Source of the DNA: Bacillota bacterium
Lineage (GTDB): Bacteria > Bacillota > Clostridia > Lachnospirales > Lachnospiraceae
Reading direction: 5' to 3'
DNA: 64,000 nt
Assembly: GCA_023398375.1 (NCBI GenBank)
Contig: JAEWSH010000133.1
Span: 1 to 64,000 of the forward strand
Part shown: in pieces, positions 42,700 to 52,422 of the stretch
Layout of the letters: the number at the start of each line of letters is the position of its first letter
How positions within the stretch are numbered: the first letter of the stretch is position 1
Notes under the pieces: model-generated
Told to the model about the DNA's origin: nothing
Seen by the model: only the letters and a program-made list of their open reading frames with translations
Database searches by the model: none
Translations under genes and position numbers: made by a program

Positions 42700-45216
42700 A
42701 TGAAAGAAAATAAGGCAAATGGATTCATGAAAAAAATAGCAATATTTATAGTAGATAAAAGAAAAGCTTTTCTTGTACTATTTCTGATTGCTGGAATATA
42801 TGGAATCGCATCTATGTCAAAAGTGGGCGTAAATAATGATTTAACAGAATATCTGGGCGATGATACAGAAACGAGGCTGGGACTGGATATAATGGATAAT
42901 GAATTTGTGACGTTTGGAAACGGTAAGATTCTGATTACAAATATCACGTATGATAAAGCATTGGAATTAGCAAAAGGAATGGAAAAAATTAATGGGATAT
43001 CCGGTGTAAAATTCTATGATAAAGATGATGAAGATGATGAATATGAAGATGACGATATTGAGGATTACTATAAAGATTCGTCTGCATTATATACACTGAC
43101 TTTTGAAGAACCGGAAGATACCGAATTAAGTCAACAGGCAATTGCCGCAGTTAGACAGTATATCACAGATTATGATGCTTATGTATATACCACAGTCGAT
43201 AAAGATGACGCTGCAAGCCTGAAACAAGATATGAAATTAATCTTGATAATCGTAATAATCATTATTATAGTTGTACTTCTTTTCACGTCGGTTACATATA
43301 TGGAAATCGTAATTTTTCTTATGACATTTGCGATGGCAGCCATTCTGAATATGGGAACAAATTATTGGTTTACAGAGATATCTTATATTACCAATGCTGT
43401 TGGAAGTGTACTGCAGCTGGCACTTGCTATTGATTATGCAATTATTCTATTTCATAGATTTATTGAAGAAAGAGAACATTTTGAAACAAGAGAAGCTCTC
43501 ATAGAAGCACTTACTAAGGCAATACCGGAAATATCCTCCAGCAGTCTGACAACGATTGCCGGTATGGCTGCATTGACGGTGATGCAATTTGGAATTGGCT
43601 TAGATATGGGACGTGTGCTGATAAAAGCAATTATTCTAAGTATGTTGTCAGTATTCTGCTTTATGCCGGCATTGATTGTAATGTTCAGTAAAGCAATTGA
43701 AAAAACAAAGCATAAAAATTTTGTACCCACTATTACGAACTGGGGAAAATTTGTTGTAAAGACCCGATACATTGTGATACCAATTTTTCTCTTTGTTTTG
43801 ATATTTGGGTGTATTTGGTCAGCAAAATGCCATTATATTTATGATGTAAATTCTATAGATTCGTTAAAGAAAGATGAGTACTTAACGTCTAAAGCACGTA
43901 TCGAAGAGACTTTTGAAACGACCAATACATTGGCGCTGATATTACCAAAGGGTGATTACCAGAAAGAAGCAAAAATCATATCGATATTGAAAAATATTAA
44001 AGAAGTAGATGATGTGGTAGGTCTTGCCAACATTGAGGTCGGAGATAACGATGAGTATGTATTGACAGATTCTTTAAATCCAAGACAGTTTGCAGAAGTG
44101 GCAGATGTGGATATTGATCTGGTCAAATTAGTATATCAGGCCTATGCGATCGATAAGGAAGAATATGGGGCATTTATGAGCAGTTTGGATGAATACGATA
44201 TTCCAATTATCAATATGGTAGATTTTATCTATGAACAAAAAGAAAAGGGAGGATTGAATTTAGATGAGGAGAAGTCGGAAGATATTGATGAAATTTATGA
44301 AGATATCTGTGATGCCAGAGAACAATTAGAAGGTACTAACCATAATAGAATTGTGTTTACCTTGAAAGGGCCTGTAGAAGGTGACGAGACCTTTTCGATC
44401 ATAGATCAGGTAAGAACGATAGCACAGACCTACTATGATGAAGATGTGTATGTGGTCGGCGATCCTACGAGCAATTATGATCTGAGTAAATCATTCTCTA
44501 ATGATAATACGCTGATCAGTGTCCTGACAGCCCTTTTGGTCGGCATTATTCTTCTATTTACCTTTAAATCAGCCGGACTTCCTTTTATGTTGGTACTTAC
44601 CATACAGGGAAGCATATGGATTAACTTTTCAATTCCTTATTTGACGAACTCTACTATGTTTTTCTTAAGCTACTTAATTGTAAGTTCTATTCAAATGGGA
44701 GCGACAATTGATTATGCCATCGTCATTACCAGCAGATATATAGAGTTACGGACTACTATGAAGAGCAAAAAAGAAGCTATTATTGAGACATTAGATCAGG
44801 CATTTCCAACCATCATTACATCAGGATCGATTTTAACAAGTTCGGGATTTGTCATTGGGCGATTGACCAGTAATGCGACTATAGCCTCATTAGGCACAAC
44901 ATTAGGATTTGGTACTTTGATTTCAATCATTCTCGTTATGACAGTGCTGCCCCAGATATTATTAGTGGGTGATATCCTTATAGAAAAGACCGCATTTTCT
45001 ATAAATAGTGCAAAAGAAGCTAACGTGATCGAGCAAATCAGAACAGGAAGCATTCGTGTAAATGGTTACGTGAATGGTTATTTCAGCGGAATAATAGATG
45101 CTGAGGTAGAGGGTACGATGACTGGTGAAATGAGTCTGCAGATTAAAAGTGAATCCGTAGAACAGCAAAGATTAATAACAGCGGAAAAAGGAGAAAAATG
45201 TCATGATGAAGCGTAG
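42700..45216 (+). CDS. MMPL/RND superfamily exporter
   Basis: 838 residues, two halves of six membrane helices each with a large outside loop. The first loop has an acidic stretch (DKDDEDDEYEDDDIEDYY). LALAIDYAIILFHRFIEE and MGATIDYAIVITSRYIE are the paired proton-relay helices (4 and 10) of this superfamily. It probably exports lipids or hydrophobic compounds. The C-terminal tail is cytoplasmic. Its end overlaps the next gene by 14 bp, so exporter and surface protein are made together. Confidence 0.92.
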   Translation: MKENKANGFMKKIAIFIVDKRKAFLVLFLIAGIYGIASMSKVGVNNDLTEYLGDDTETRLGLDIMDNEFVTFGNGKILITNITYDKALELAKGMEKINGISGVKFYDKDDEDDEYEDDDIEDYYKDSSALYTLTFEEPEDTELSQQAIAAVRQYITDYDAYVYTTVDKDDAASLKQDMKLILIIVIIIIIVVLLFTSVTYMEIVIFLMTFAMAAILNMGTNYWFTEISYITNAVGSVLQLALAIDYAIILFHRFIEEREHFETREALIEALTKAIPEISSSSLTTIAGMAALTVMQFGIGLDMGRVLIKAIILSMLSVFCFMPALIVMFSKAIEKTKHKNFVPTITNWGKFVVKTRYIVIPIFLFVLIFGCIWSAKCHYIYDVNSIDSLKKDEYLTSKARIEETFETTNTLALILPKGDYQKEAKIISILKNIKEVDDVVGLANIEVGDNDEYVLTDSLNPRQFAEVADVDIDLVKLVYQAYAIDKEEYGAFMSSLDEYDIPIINMVDFIYEQKEKGGLNLDEEKSEDIDEIYEDICDAREQLEGTNHNRIVFTLKGPVEGDETFSIIDQVRTIAQTYYDEDVYVVGDPTSNYDLSKSFSNDNTLISVLTALLVGIILLFTFKSAGLPFMLVLTIQGSIWINFSIPYLTNSTMFFLSYLIVSSIQMGATIDYAIVITSRYIELRTTMKSKKEAIIETLDQAFPTIITSGSILTSSGFVIGRLTSNATIASLGTTLGFGTLISIILVMTVLPQILLVGDILIEKTAFSINSAKEANVIEQIRTGSIRVNGYVNGYFSGIIDAEVEGTMTGEMSLQIKSESVEQQRLITAEKGEKCHDEA

Positions 45217-48200
45217 AAAACAGTATCGGGCAGTTAGTATAATGGTAAGTGCAGCATTATGTATTTCCTCTTTTTCTATGCAGAGTGTTCAGGCAATGGC
45301 AAAAGAAAGCGTAGAAACTGATGAGAATACAGTCCAGAAAAATATTACGACGGTCAAAATCAATACAGTGAATGACTTAATTCATTTATCGGAAAAAAGT
45401 ATCTATGATGATTACACCCGAAATAAAGTGTTTGTATTAGAAAATGATTTAGACTTAACTGGTATTGATTTTGAGCCAATTTCTATTTTTGCAGGCACTT
45501 TTGAAGGAAATAAGCATAGTATTACCGGGCTGTCATTAAGTACAACGGGCTCAGATATTGGCTTTTTCAGGTTTGTGGAGACTGGGGCAAATATTAATAA
45601 TCTGAAAATTGAAGGGTGCATACAGCCAACGGGAACTATGTCAAATATTGGAGGAATCGCAGGCACAAATCGGGGAAATATCAGTGGATGTATTTTTGGA
45701 GGAAATATTGTAGCAAAGGATGCAACTGGGGGAATAGCTGGATGTAATGAGGAGAGCGGCCATATTATAAATTGCGGCAATAATGCTAAGATTATCGGAA
45801 CCAAGCAAACCGGTGGAATCGCAGGTTTTAATGAAGGAACGATTACAGGCTGTACGAATCGAGGTCTGGTGAATGCCACTACGGAAACTCTTAGTGATCT
45901 TACGGAGGAGGATGATGATGAACGTTCCTATTCTTTTTCTTTTGATAAAGACGACATCATTGAAAATTTAGAAGATGAAAATAAAATTAGCTATATCGGG
46001 GGAATCACGGGTATCTCGGAGGGCACGGTTGAGACTTGCAGCAACTATGCTATCATAGGATATGAACATATGGGATATAAAATCGGAGGAATCGTTGGTC
46101 TGCAAAAGGGAATTATTAATAAATGTAATAATTATGGGATGATATCTGGGCGTAAAGATGTTGGTGGTATTGTTGGACAATTTGAACCGTATGTAGAAGT
46201 AGTATATAACGAGGATACATCTGATAAATTGAGGACGCAAATGGATGATTTGGTTGATTTAATGGATGAATTATCAGATATATCTGAGGATGCTAATGAT
46301 ACTACCATCGATGATATGGATGCGGTCAGTGATAGTTTTAAGGGATTAAAGGATTCTATAAGAAATTACAAAGATTATTATAAGGATAAAACAAGAAATT
46401 TCAGTGATATCATAGATACTAAAACGGATAACATTAGTAACAAGGTAGATGACTTAGATATTGATATTGATGATGAAAAAGCAAGAGATGCAGTAAATGC
46501 ATTAAAAAGCGATATACAGAAAGTAGCAGGTATTATCATACAATTAAAAGCAATGGAGAGTGCAAAGCAACAAGAAACATTGCAACAGCTTTCCGATTAT
46601 TTACAACAAATTGAGGAAGCGTTAGGTGGAGGCACGAAGGAGCAGACAATTACAAAGTACATAATACAAGAAGATGTCAAACTGCCAGAGGGTGAAGTAT
46701 CTGACAATACAGAAAGCGGAACAGAAAGTGAAACAGAAAGCGGAACAGAAAATGAAACGGAAAGCGGAACAGAAAATGAAACAGAAAGCGGAACAGAAAG
46801 TCAAACGGAAAGCGGAACAGAAAGTGAAACGCAAAGCGGAACAGAAAGTGAAACGCAAAGTGGAACAGAAAGTGAAACGGAAAGCGGATCAGAAAGCGAA
46901 ACAAATGTAACAGAAAGAGGAACAAATGAAACAGAAAGCGAAACAGGAGCAGAAAGTGGTGATGGTGGGGCAGTACATACAAATAATGCAGAAGATATGC
47001 AAGAGGCAGAGTATGAGAGAAATAGCCAGACGTTAGGACCTGACAGTAATACAACAGTTACTCAATTGCTCAATTCTTTAGAACCAATACTAGCAGATAT
47101 GGAATATCAGTTGGGCATCTTAAAGCAGGTTGCAGAAGATACAGGTGATGAAGTGGATGATTTCAAAGATGATCTGGAAGATATCCAAGATCTGTCAGAT
47201 GATCTGCGAAGCTATATAAAGACCAACAGAAAAAATTTTCAGGATGATATGGATGCAACAGATATAGATATTACCGCACAATCAGATACACTTTCCGATC
47301 AAATGGATCGTTTATCTGATAATATGAAAGAAGCCAATGCTGATATAAGGGCACAGGCAGATTTGATCAGTGATCAAATGCATGTAATTAATGATACTAT
47401 TTCCGAGGGATTGGATTTATTGGATGAAAAGTTAAATAGAGATCCTGATGAAGATATTTTTGAAGATTTGTCAGATACTGATGATATGACACCGACAATA
47501 GGAAAGGTACTTTCCAGCAGAAATGAAGGAGAAGTTATTTCGGATATTAATGGTGGCGGTATTGCCGGAACTATGCAAATTGATGCAGATGTAGAAAACG
47601 ACTTTGAGATTGAATTTATCGGAGATAAAAGCCTGGATTCGGATAAGACAGAAACCGCAACCATTATTAACTGCTTTAATAACAGTGACATTATTGTTAA
47701 AAATGATTATGCCGGTGGTATTGTAGGGCGTTCTGATGTGGGGGCAGTGATATCCTGCCAAAACTATGGAAATATTGAAACTACTGACGGAGATTATGCT
47801 GGTGGCATTGCAGGAAGAAGCAAGTACCTTGTCAGAAATAATTATTCTTTATGTGAAGTAACTGGTAATGATTATATAGGAGGAATCACAGGGCAGGGCA
47901 AAGATATCAGGAGTAATTATGTTATGGCAGGTATTGTAAGTGACAATGGAGAAAAAACAGGTACAATTGCGGGCGATATTGATGATGATGACGATGATGA
48001 AGAAGATGAAGCAGGTTTTATAGAAGATAATTATTTTGTGGATGAAGGAATCGCAGCAATCAATGGTCTCACGTACGCAGAACAGACCCGTGCGATTACA
48101 TATGAAGAGTTACTGGCAATGAAAGAGACTCCCAGAGAATTTCATTCCTTTACAGTAAAATTTATGGTAAATAATATCTTGCTTAAGAAAATCAATTGTA

Positions 48201-48799
48201 ACTATGGAGATCATATTTCAAAAAATCAATATCCGGAGATACCTGAAGAAAACGGAAAATCTGGTGTTTGGGAAGAAGTGGATCTTACGAACATTAAGAG
48301 AAACATGACCGTTCATGTTAATTATTCATCATGGACCACGACAATCTCTTCTCCAGAAACATTGCCAGTACTTCTTGTATCAGGAGATTTCTATGCAGAT
48401 ACAACATTACAATACCGGGAAGCCAATAAGGAGCTGCTACCGCCACTACCACATTACGAAGCCTTGGCGGCTTATGAAATTTCCTGTAGATCAGCCTATG
48501 GAGTTGATGTAGATGTTGTAAAAATTCGTGTTCTGGCTGATAAGTATAATGATAAAACGACCATCGCAGTTCTAAAGAATAATCAACTTACACCAGTAGA
48601 AACAACCAGAGATGGAAGATATCTTGTATTTTACATGGATAAAGAAGGAACCTTTGTAATGATCGAACCTCAAACCAATGTAACAGCCGCAATTATCATA
48701 AGCTGCTTTATTTTTATTGCAATTGGAATTATATTGTTAAACAAATATAAAAAAAGAAAACACAATGTAACAGACATTGATCAAGACATCATATTATAA
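45203..48799 (+). CDS. Giant GLUG-repeat, coiled-coil surface protein
   Basis: 1,198 residues. The order is: signal peptide (about 1-30), six GLUG-type repeats (about 145-335; GGIAGTNRGNISGC, GGIVGQFE), coiled coil (about 345-480), an E/S/T/G low-complexity region (about 500-580), second coiled coil (about 610-770), further GLUG repeats (about 830-920; GGIAGRSK), a folded domain, and a C-terminal membrane helix (AAIIISCFIFIAIGIILL) with basic tail. It is anchored at the membrane and spans the wall. Coupling to MMPL suggests an accessory of export or an adhesin. Confidence 0.85.
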   Translation: MMKRRKQYRAVSIMVSAALCISSFSMQSVQAMAKESVETDENTVQKNITTVKINTVNDLIHLSEKSIYDDYTRNKVFVLENDLDLTGIDFEPISIFAGTFEGNKHSITGLSLSTTGSDIGFFRFVETGANINNLKIEGCIQPTGTMSNIGGIAGTNRGNISGCIFGGNIVAKDATGGIAGCNEESGHIINCGNNAKIIGTKQTGGIAGFNEGTITGCTNRGLVNATTETLSDLTEEDDDERSYSFSFDKDDIIENLEDENKISYIGGITGISEGTVETCSNYAIIGYEHMGYKIGGIVGLQKGIINKCNNYGMISGRKDVGGIVGQFEPYVEVVYNEDTSDKLRTQMDDLVDLMDELSDISEDANDTTIDDMDAVSDSFKGLKDSIRNYKDYYKDKTRNFSDIIDTKTDNISNKVDDLDIDIDDEKARDAVNALKSDIQKVAGIIIQLKAMESAKQQETLQQLSDYLQQIEEALGGGTKEQTITKYIIQEDVKLPEGEVSDNTESGTESETESGTENETESGTENETESGTESQTESGTESETQSGTESETQSGTESETESGSESETNVTERGTNETESETGAESGDGGAVHTNNAEDMQEAEYERNSQTLGPDSNTTVTQLLNSLEPILADMEYQLGILKQVAEDTGDEVDDFKDDLEDIQDLSDDLRSYIKTNRKNFQDDMDATDIDITAQSDTLSDQMDRLSDNMKEANADIRAQADLISDQMHVINDTISEGLDLLDEKLNRDPDEDIFEDLSDTDDMTPTIGKVLSSRNEGEVISDINGGGIAGTMQIDADVENDFEIEFIGDKSLDSDKTETATIINCFNNSDIIVKNDYAGGIVGRSDVGAVISCQNYGNIETTDGDYAGGIAGRSKYLVRNNYSLCEVTGNDYIGGITGQGKDIRSNYVMAGIVSDNGEKTGTIAGDIDDDDDDEEDEAGFIEDNYFVDEGIAAINGLTYAEQTRAITYEELLAMKETPREFHSFTVKFMVNNILLKKINCNYGDHISKNQYPEIPEENGKSGVWEEVDLTNIKRNMTVHVNYSSWTTTISSPETLPVLLVSGDFYADTTLQYREANKELLPPLPHYEALAAYEISCRSAYGVDVDVVKIRVLADKYNDKTTIAVLKNNQLTPVETTRDGRYLVFYMDKEGTFVMIEPQTNVTAAIIISCFIFIAIGIILLNKYKKRKHNVTDIDQDIIL
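46709..46959 (+). repeat. 24-bp coding repeat, TESGTESE type
   Basis: About ten copies of acagaaagcggaacagaaag-type units encode E/S/T/G repeats. They give a flexible, highly acidic spacer between the two coiled coils and are prone to length change. Confidence 0.9.
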
Positions 48800-48804
48800 T
48801 GAAA

Positions 48805-48841
48805 GCAAGTTGGCCAAGTGCGGAGCACTTGGCCAACTTGC
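48805..48841. terminator. 17-bp perfect hairpin after the surface-protein gene
   Basis: gcaagttggccaagtgc and its exact complement flank a 3-nt loop (gga). It is very stable but has no T-run, so it may be a message-end stabiliser or Rho-assisted terminator. Confidence 0.7.
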
Positions 48842-48920
48842 ATGTTAATATGAAAATACTTTGTGTTTATGCTATAATATTGTTCTGAGCGTTTATTTTA
48901 CAATAAGGGGAGTGTATCAA

Positions 48921-50198
48921 GTGAGAAAATCAGGGCAAAAAAAGTTTGGCTATCAAAATAGACAATATAGATGGAGCAGCTTTTTCTTATGCATGCTCAT
49001 TTGGATAATAAAGATTCTGTCTAATCTTTTATTATATATCGCACCGGTGATTCAGTTGATCTTGGCAATTATATTGCGAAGCAGATTAGAGAAAGTCAAG
49101 ATGCTGTTATTAATATGCCCTGCCATAGTATTAAGCATTATTCTTCGTAATTTGTGTCAGTGCATGCTGGAATACATAGGGATAGGTCTCAAAAATTGGG
49201 ACATGCTGGAAGCTGTCTTCTCACGCCTTAGCAAAAGAGGAGTAAAAGCAAAGAGACGGATCTATCCGTACCTGATATGCGTTGAGCTCAACCTGGGGCT
49301 AATAGAATCAGCAAAGCAAAAGCTGGATTATTTGTATAGCCAATATTATTACCTGAATCATATCTCAAAGTTAAGAATTGATTATATACAATGTGTGTTT
49401 TATGCAGTAATAAAGAATAAAGATGGTTTTATCCATGCATATAATCATTTTAGCGGATGGAAACGTAAAAGAAGATATACGAGAGCGGAAAGAAAAGAAC
49501 TAAGGGTCTATTCAGAAAAGGTTGAAAAGATAAAAGATTTTAATTACAACATAGGGGAAGAACCTTTAGAAACTTCTTATTGGAAGAAAAAATATGTGGT
49601 GCCTTTCTTAGTACAAAGTTCAATGATAGCTATTTTTTTAATAATATATATTGCCGTTGCAGGGTTCGGTACGCATTGTAAATCAGTAGAAAGCGCTTAT
49701 GAAGCATTTTATCTTTTCCAGAGAGATTATGAAGATCTCAATGTAGTATATAAGAATGAGACAGAGGATTACTATTTTGTGGTAAGTTATAATAATCAAG
49801 TATTCAAATATGATATTTTTCGTAAGGAGCAAGTGAAAAATGAGACAAGATATCAATTAAAACATGAAATCATGGAACAGACGGAAACCTTTGAATTAGA
49901 ACAGAATGAATCTATACTTAATAATGGAGTGTTAACAATAGCTGACATGGCACAGGCCGAACAGTGGTTTACATTTCACTCCCTGGAGATATGGTGGGCT
50001 GGCAAGATACGGCCTGTTATTGGTATCTCTTCGAACAGGGATGTAGAGAAACTGACGATAGATGGTAAAGATGTAGATGAAGTTACGGAGATAATCGTGG
50101 ATCATAAAAAATGGTATGTGTGGTTGTTCAACGATGTACAGTATACTTTTGGGCCTCCTGACCTAGAGTATTCAGATTCAAAAGAACAGAATACATAG
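48921..50198 (+). CDS. Hypothetical membrane protein
   Basis: About 425 residues from the GTG at 48921 (aagggga site). Two hydrophobic segments lie near the N-terminus (FFLCMLIWIIKILSNLLLYIA and LLLICPAIVLSIIL). A helical cytoplasmic region rich in Lys/Arg/Tyr (KQKLDYLYSQYYY) follows, then a membrane helix (QSSMIAIFLIIYIAVAGF, about residue 235) and an extracellular domain. I recognise no family. The TPR-like look of the middle part is only suggestive. It is 16 bp upstream of another unrecognised protein. Confidence 0.65.
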   Translation: MRKSGQKKFGYQNRQYRWSSFFLCMLIWIIKILSNLLLYIAPVIQLILAIILRSRLEKVKMLLLICPAIVLSIILRNLCQCMLEYIGIGLKNWDMLEAVFSRLSKRGVKAKRRIYPYLICVELNLGLIESAKQKLDYLYSQYYYLNHISKLRIDYIQCVFYAVIKNKDGFIHAYNHFSGWKRKRRYTRAERKELRVYSEKVEKIKDFNYNIGEEPLETSYWKKKYVVPFLVQSSMIAIFLIIYIAVAGFGTHCKSVESAYEAFYLFQRDYEDLNVVYKNETEDYYFVVSYNNQVFKYDIFRKEQVKNETRYQLKHEIMEQTETFELEQNESILNNGVLTIADMAQAEQWFTFHSLEIWWAGKIRPVIGISSNRDVEKLTIDGKDVDEVTEIIVDHKKWYVWLFNDVQYTFGPPDLEYSDSKEQNT

Positions 50199-50214
50199 GG
50201 GGAGGAATTCATAT

Positions 50215-50748
50215 ATGATATTGATTGTTTGTGTGATATTTATTATAGTAATAAGCCTGCTTAAATGCTGTTCTGATCAAAAGAAAACAGGACGACTGAC
50301 CAAAGAACAGGTAATAGAAAACATTAGAAGATATGAGAAAACATTATTGGATGTGGTATCATTGCAGCAGAATATGAATCCGGGAATCCATTTTATTTAT
50401 AATATAAAGGATGAATTTGATAATGAACTTACGGAACAGGATGTGCAATATAAAAATCTTCATAATAGTACGGTTGATTTTATATTCAGAATATTTTATA
50501 TTAGTAAAATTCGTATCAATGCTGAAGATAAGAGTGTATTTTTTATTGGATGCAATGTGAAAAGTACATATGAATTAAGCGTATATGGTTTTTACTATTC
50601 ACCAGAGAATACACCATTAAGCGAGAATGCGGCATGCCAATGTGATTTTACAGGGTTTGTAAACTCAATGAATTATAAAGGAAAAGGTTTTAACTATTAT
50701 ACAGAACGTATTGGTGAGAAGTGGTTCTATTATGAACTGTATTATTAA
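50215..50748 (+). CDS. Hypothetical membrane-anchored protein
   Basis: 177 residues. An N-terminal membrane helix (LIVCVIFIIVISLLK) ends in KCCS; the Lys before Cys argues against a lipobox. The outer domain is soluble and beta-rich (FIYNIKDEFDN, VFFIGCNVKSTYELSVYGFYYSP). No family is recognised. It follows the previous gene by 16 bp with a gggggagg site, so the two are likely partners. Confidence 0.65.
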   Translation: MILIVCVIFIIVISLLKCCSDQKKTGRLTKEQVIENIRRYEKTLLDVVSLQQNMNPGIHFIYNIKDEFDNELTEQDVQYKNLHNSTVDFIFRIFYISKIRINAEDKSVFFIGCNVKSTYELSVYGFYYSPENTPLSENAACQCDFTGFVNSMNYKGKGFNYYTERIGEKWFYYELYY

Positions 50749-50766
50749 TTTTCTAGTATTCGTTAA

Positions 50767-50800
50767 TTAAGAGTGTAAATATTTGCATGTACACTCTTAA
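50767..50800. terminator. Hairpin between convergent genes
   Basis: ttaagagtgta / tacactcttaa, 11-bp stem with a 12-nt loop, lies between convergent genes without a long T-run on either side. The rest of 50801-50920 shows nothing. Confidence 0.6.
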
Positions 50801-50920
50801 ATTATCAAGAACCAAATGATTTTATATTCTGTTAAAAATACGCTGATAATGAAGCACGAATAAAGAATCTTTCATGTTTAGCAATAGACACATTATAATC
50901 TATAACGCTAGTCAAACCAT

Positions 50921-52213
50921 TTATAATATCTTTTCAATCACAAATTTATTATCAATAATAAACCACATCTGTGTGAAAAAAACCATGATATTCCAAATAG
51001 ACATTCCTTTGAGACCATACTCCGGAATCAAATTGGTTATTGCATCTATGCTTCTTGCATCTTTAAACCAAACAATATGGATTTCTTTATTGAGATTAGT
51101 ATAAAAATAATAAGGAGCTTGTGAAACTTCGTTATATTCAATTGATACGCCTTTTGCGACAGCCAATTCAATCGCATTTTCATTTGAAATAGCAGAAGCC
51201 TTTGATTCACCTGGGATGTATGGAAGCTGCCAGTCATAATTAATAATTGGTAAACCCAAATATACTTGATCCGGAGATACCTGAGATGTTACATGATTTA
51301 GTATTTCGCATACGATATTCACAGGAGTTACCGATGCCGGAGGTCCAAACGAAGTGCCCCATTCATAGGAAGAAATCAATAAGGCATCTACATTCTGCGC
51401 AATAGTAGTATAGTCTAATTCTTCGTATATGATTTCTGTTCTTTCGATAAACATTCTTGGCGTAACAGTCGCTACAACCCGCAAACCTTCACTACGTAAG
51501 CGTTGGGAGAATTTAATGAGATACGCCTCTGCAAGTACCTGATTTTCCGGTCGGATATACTGAAGGTAAATATTTATGCCGTAATACCCTTTTCTTTTTA
51601 ACATATCAATTACATTTTCAATTAAGTGTTCCTGAATTTGCGGATTTGTTAATATAGTGTAAATAGCTTCACTACTGCCGATCCCTTTTTCCGATAAAGT
51701 TGAAAGGAACATGATAGGAGCCACGCCATAGCTTTTTGCCATTTGAATTAATTTTGTGTCATCCATTTCAGCAATAGTAACAATATCTCCATCCTTTGTT
51801 ATCCTGTAATTGAAAACATTAAGATATGTCAGATAGGGCAAAGTCTTTCTAAGTACCGTTTCGTCAATGAATGGATAAGCATAGCCGCTTAGAGAAATGG
51901 GGCTTGTTTTGTCTGTTCGGTAGCTTATTACAATGGTTTCACCAGGTATAAGGTATGTTCTGTCTGCAAGAAATGGATTATTTCTTAACAACTGCATAAC
52001 ACTGACATCGTATTTTGCAGCGATTCCAATCAAGTAATCTCCATTTTGAACTGTATAGGTTATGTCGGGATAGATGATCACTATTGTTTGACCCACTACC
52101 AAATTACCAGGATTTGTGATACCATTTTCATTGATGAGAGTGGTGACTGGTATCTGATATTTTTTAGAAATAGAGTATATCGTTTCACCAGTCTCTACTA
52201 CATGTATAATCAT
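50921..52213 (-). CDS. LysM-GH18 (YaaH/SleL-like) protein with degraded active site
   Basis: 430 residues. Two LysM domains (about 3-47 HVVETGETIYSISKKYQIPV; 52-96 YTVQNGDYLIGIAAKYDVSV) precede a GH18 barrel (about 108-420). No signal peptide is present, as in spore-associated YaaH/SleL proteins. The usual catalytic stretch (YGxNxDxE) reads YGINIYLQ at 211-218: the acidic residues at 216 and 218 are Tyr and Gln. It probably binds cortex or wall peptidoglycan but may not cleave it. Confidence 0.88.
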   Translation of the reverse strand: MIIHVVETGETIYSISKKYQIPVTTLINENGITNPGNLVVGQTIVIIYPDITYTVQNGDYLIGIAAKYDVSVMQLLRNNPFLADRTYLIPGETIVISYRTDKTSPISLSGYAYPFIDETVLRKTLPYLTYLNVFNYRITKDGDIVTIAEMDDTKLIQMAKSYGVAPIMFLSTLSEKGIGSSEAIYTILTNPQIQEHLIENVIDMLKRKGYYGINIYLQYIRPENQVLAEAYLIKFSQRLRSEGLRVVATVTPRMFIERTEIIYEELDYTTIAQNVDALLISSYEWGTSFGPPASVTPVNIVCEILNHVTSQVSPDQVYLGLPIINYDWQLPYIPGESKASAISNENAIELAVAKGVSIEYNEVSQAPYYFYTNLNKEIHIVWFKDARSIDAITNLIPEYGLKGMSIWNIMVFFTQMWFIIDNKFVIEKIL

Positions 52214-52311
52214 AGAAAAGAACCTCGGCCATAAATAATTAGTAAATTATATTCAATAAAAAAGGATATAGACGTAATGGAGGAAAGTTATGCGGAATGA
52301 AGCTATGAATT

Positions 52312-52422
52312 GCACCTGTGCATGTAAAGGCAAGAGCATTTTATAAAAGTCTTGGATTTGAAGAAGGAGAGCTGCTGACAGTTTTTGATTACCCATGTCA
52401 GCAATTGGTGTATTATACATGA
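52312..52422 (+). pseudogene. Acetyltransferase C-terminal remnant
   Basis: An in-frame stretch of 36 codons reads VKARAFYKSLGFEEGELL and ends YPCQQLVYYT before the stop. This resembles the last strand-helix-strand of a GNAT acetyltransferase (RAxxFYxxxGF). An ATG at 52290 with ggagga upstream is in a different frame, so the original gene is deleted and shifted. It overlaps the end of the AI-2E family gene by 10 bp. Confidence 0.55.
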
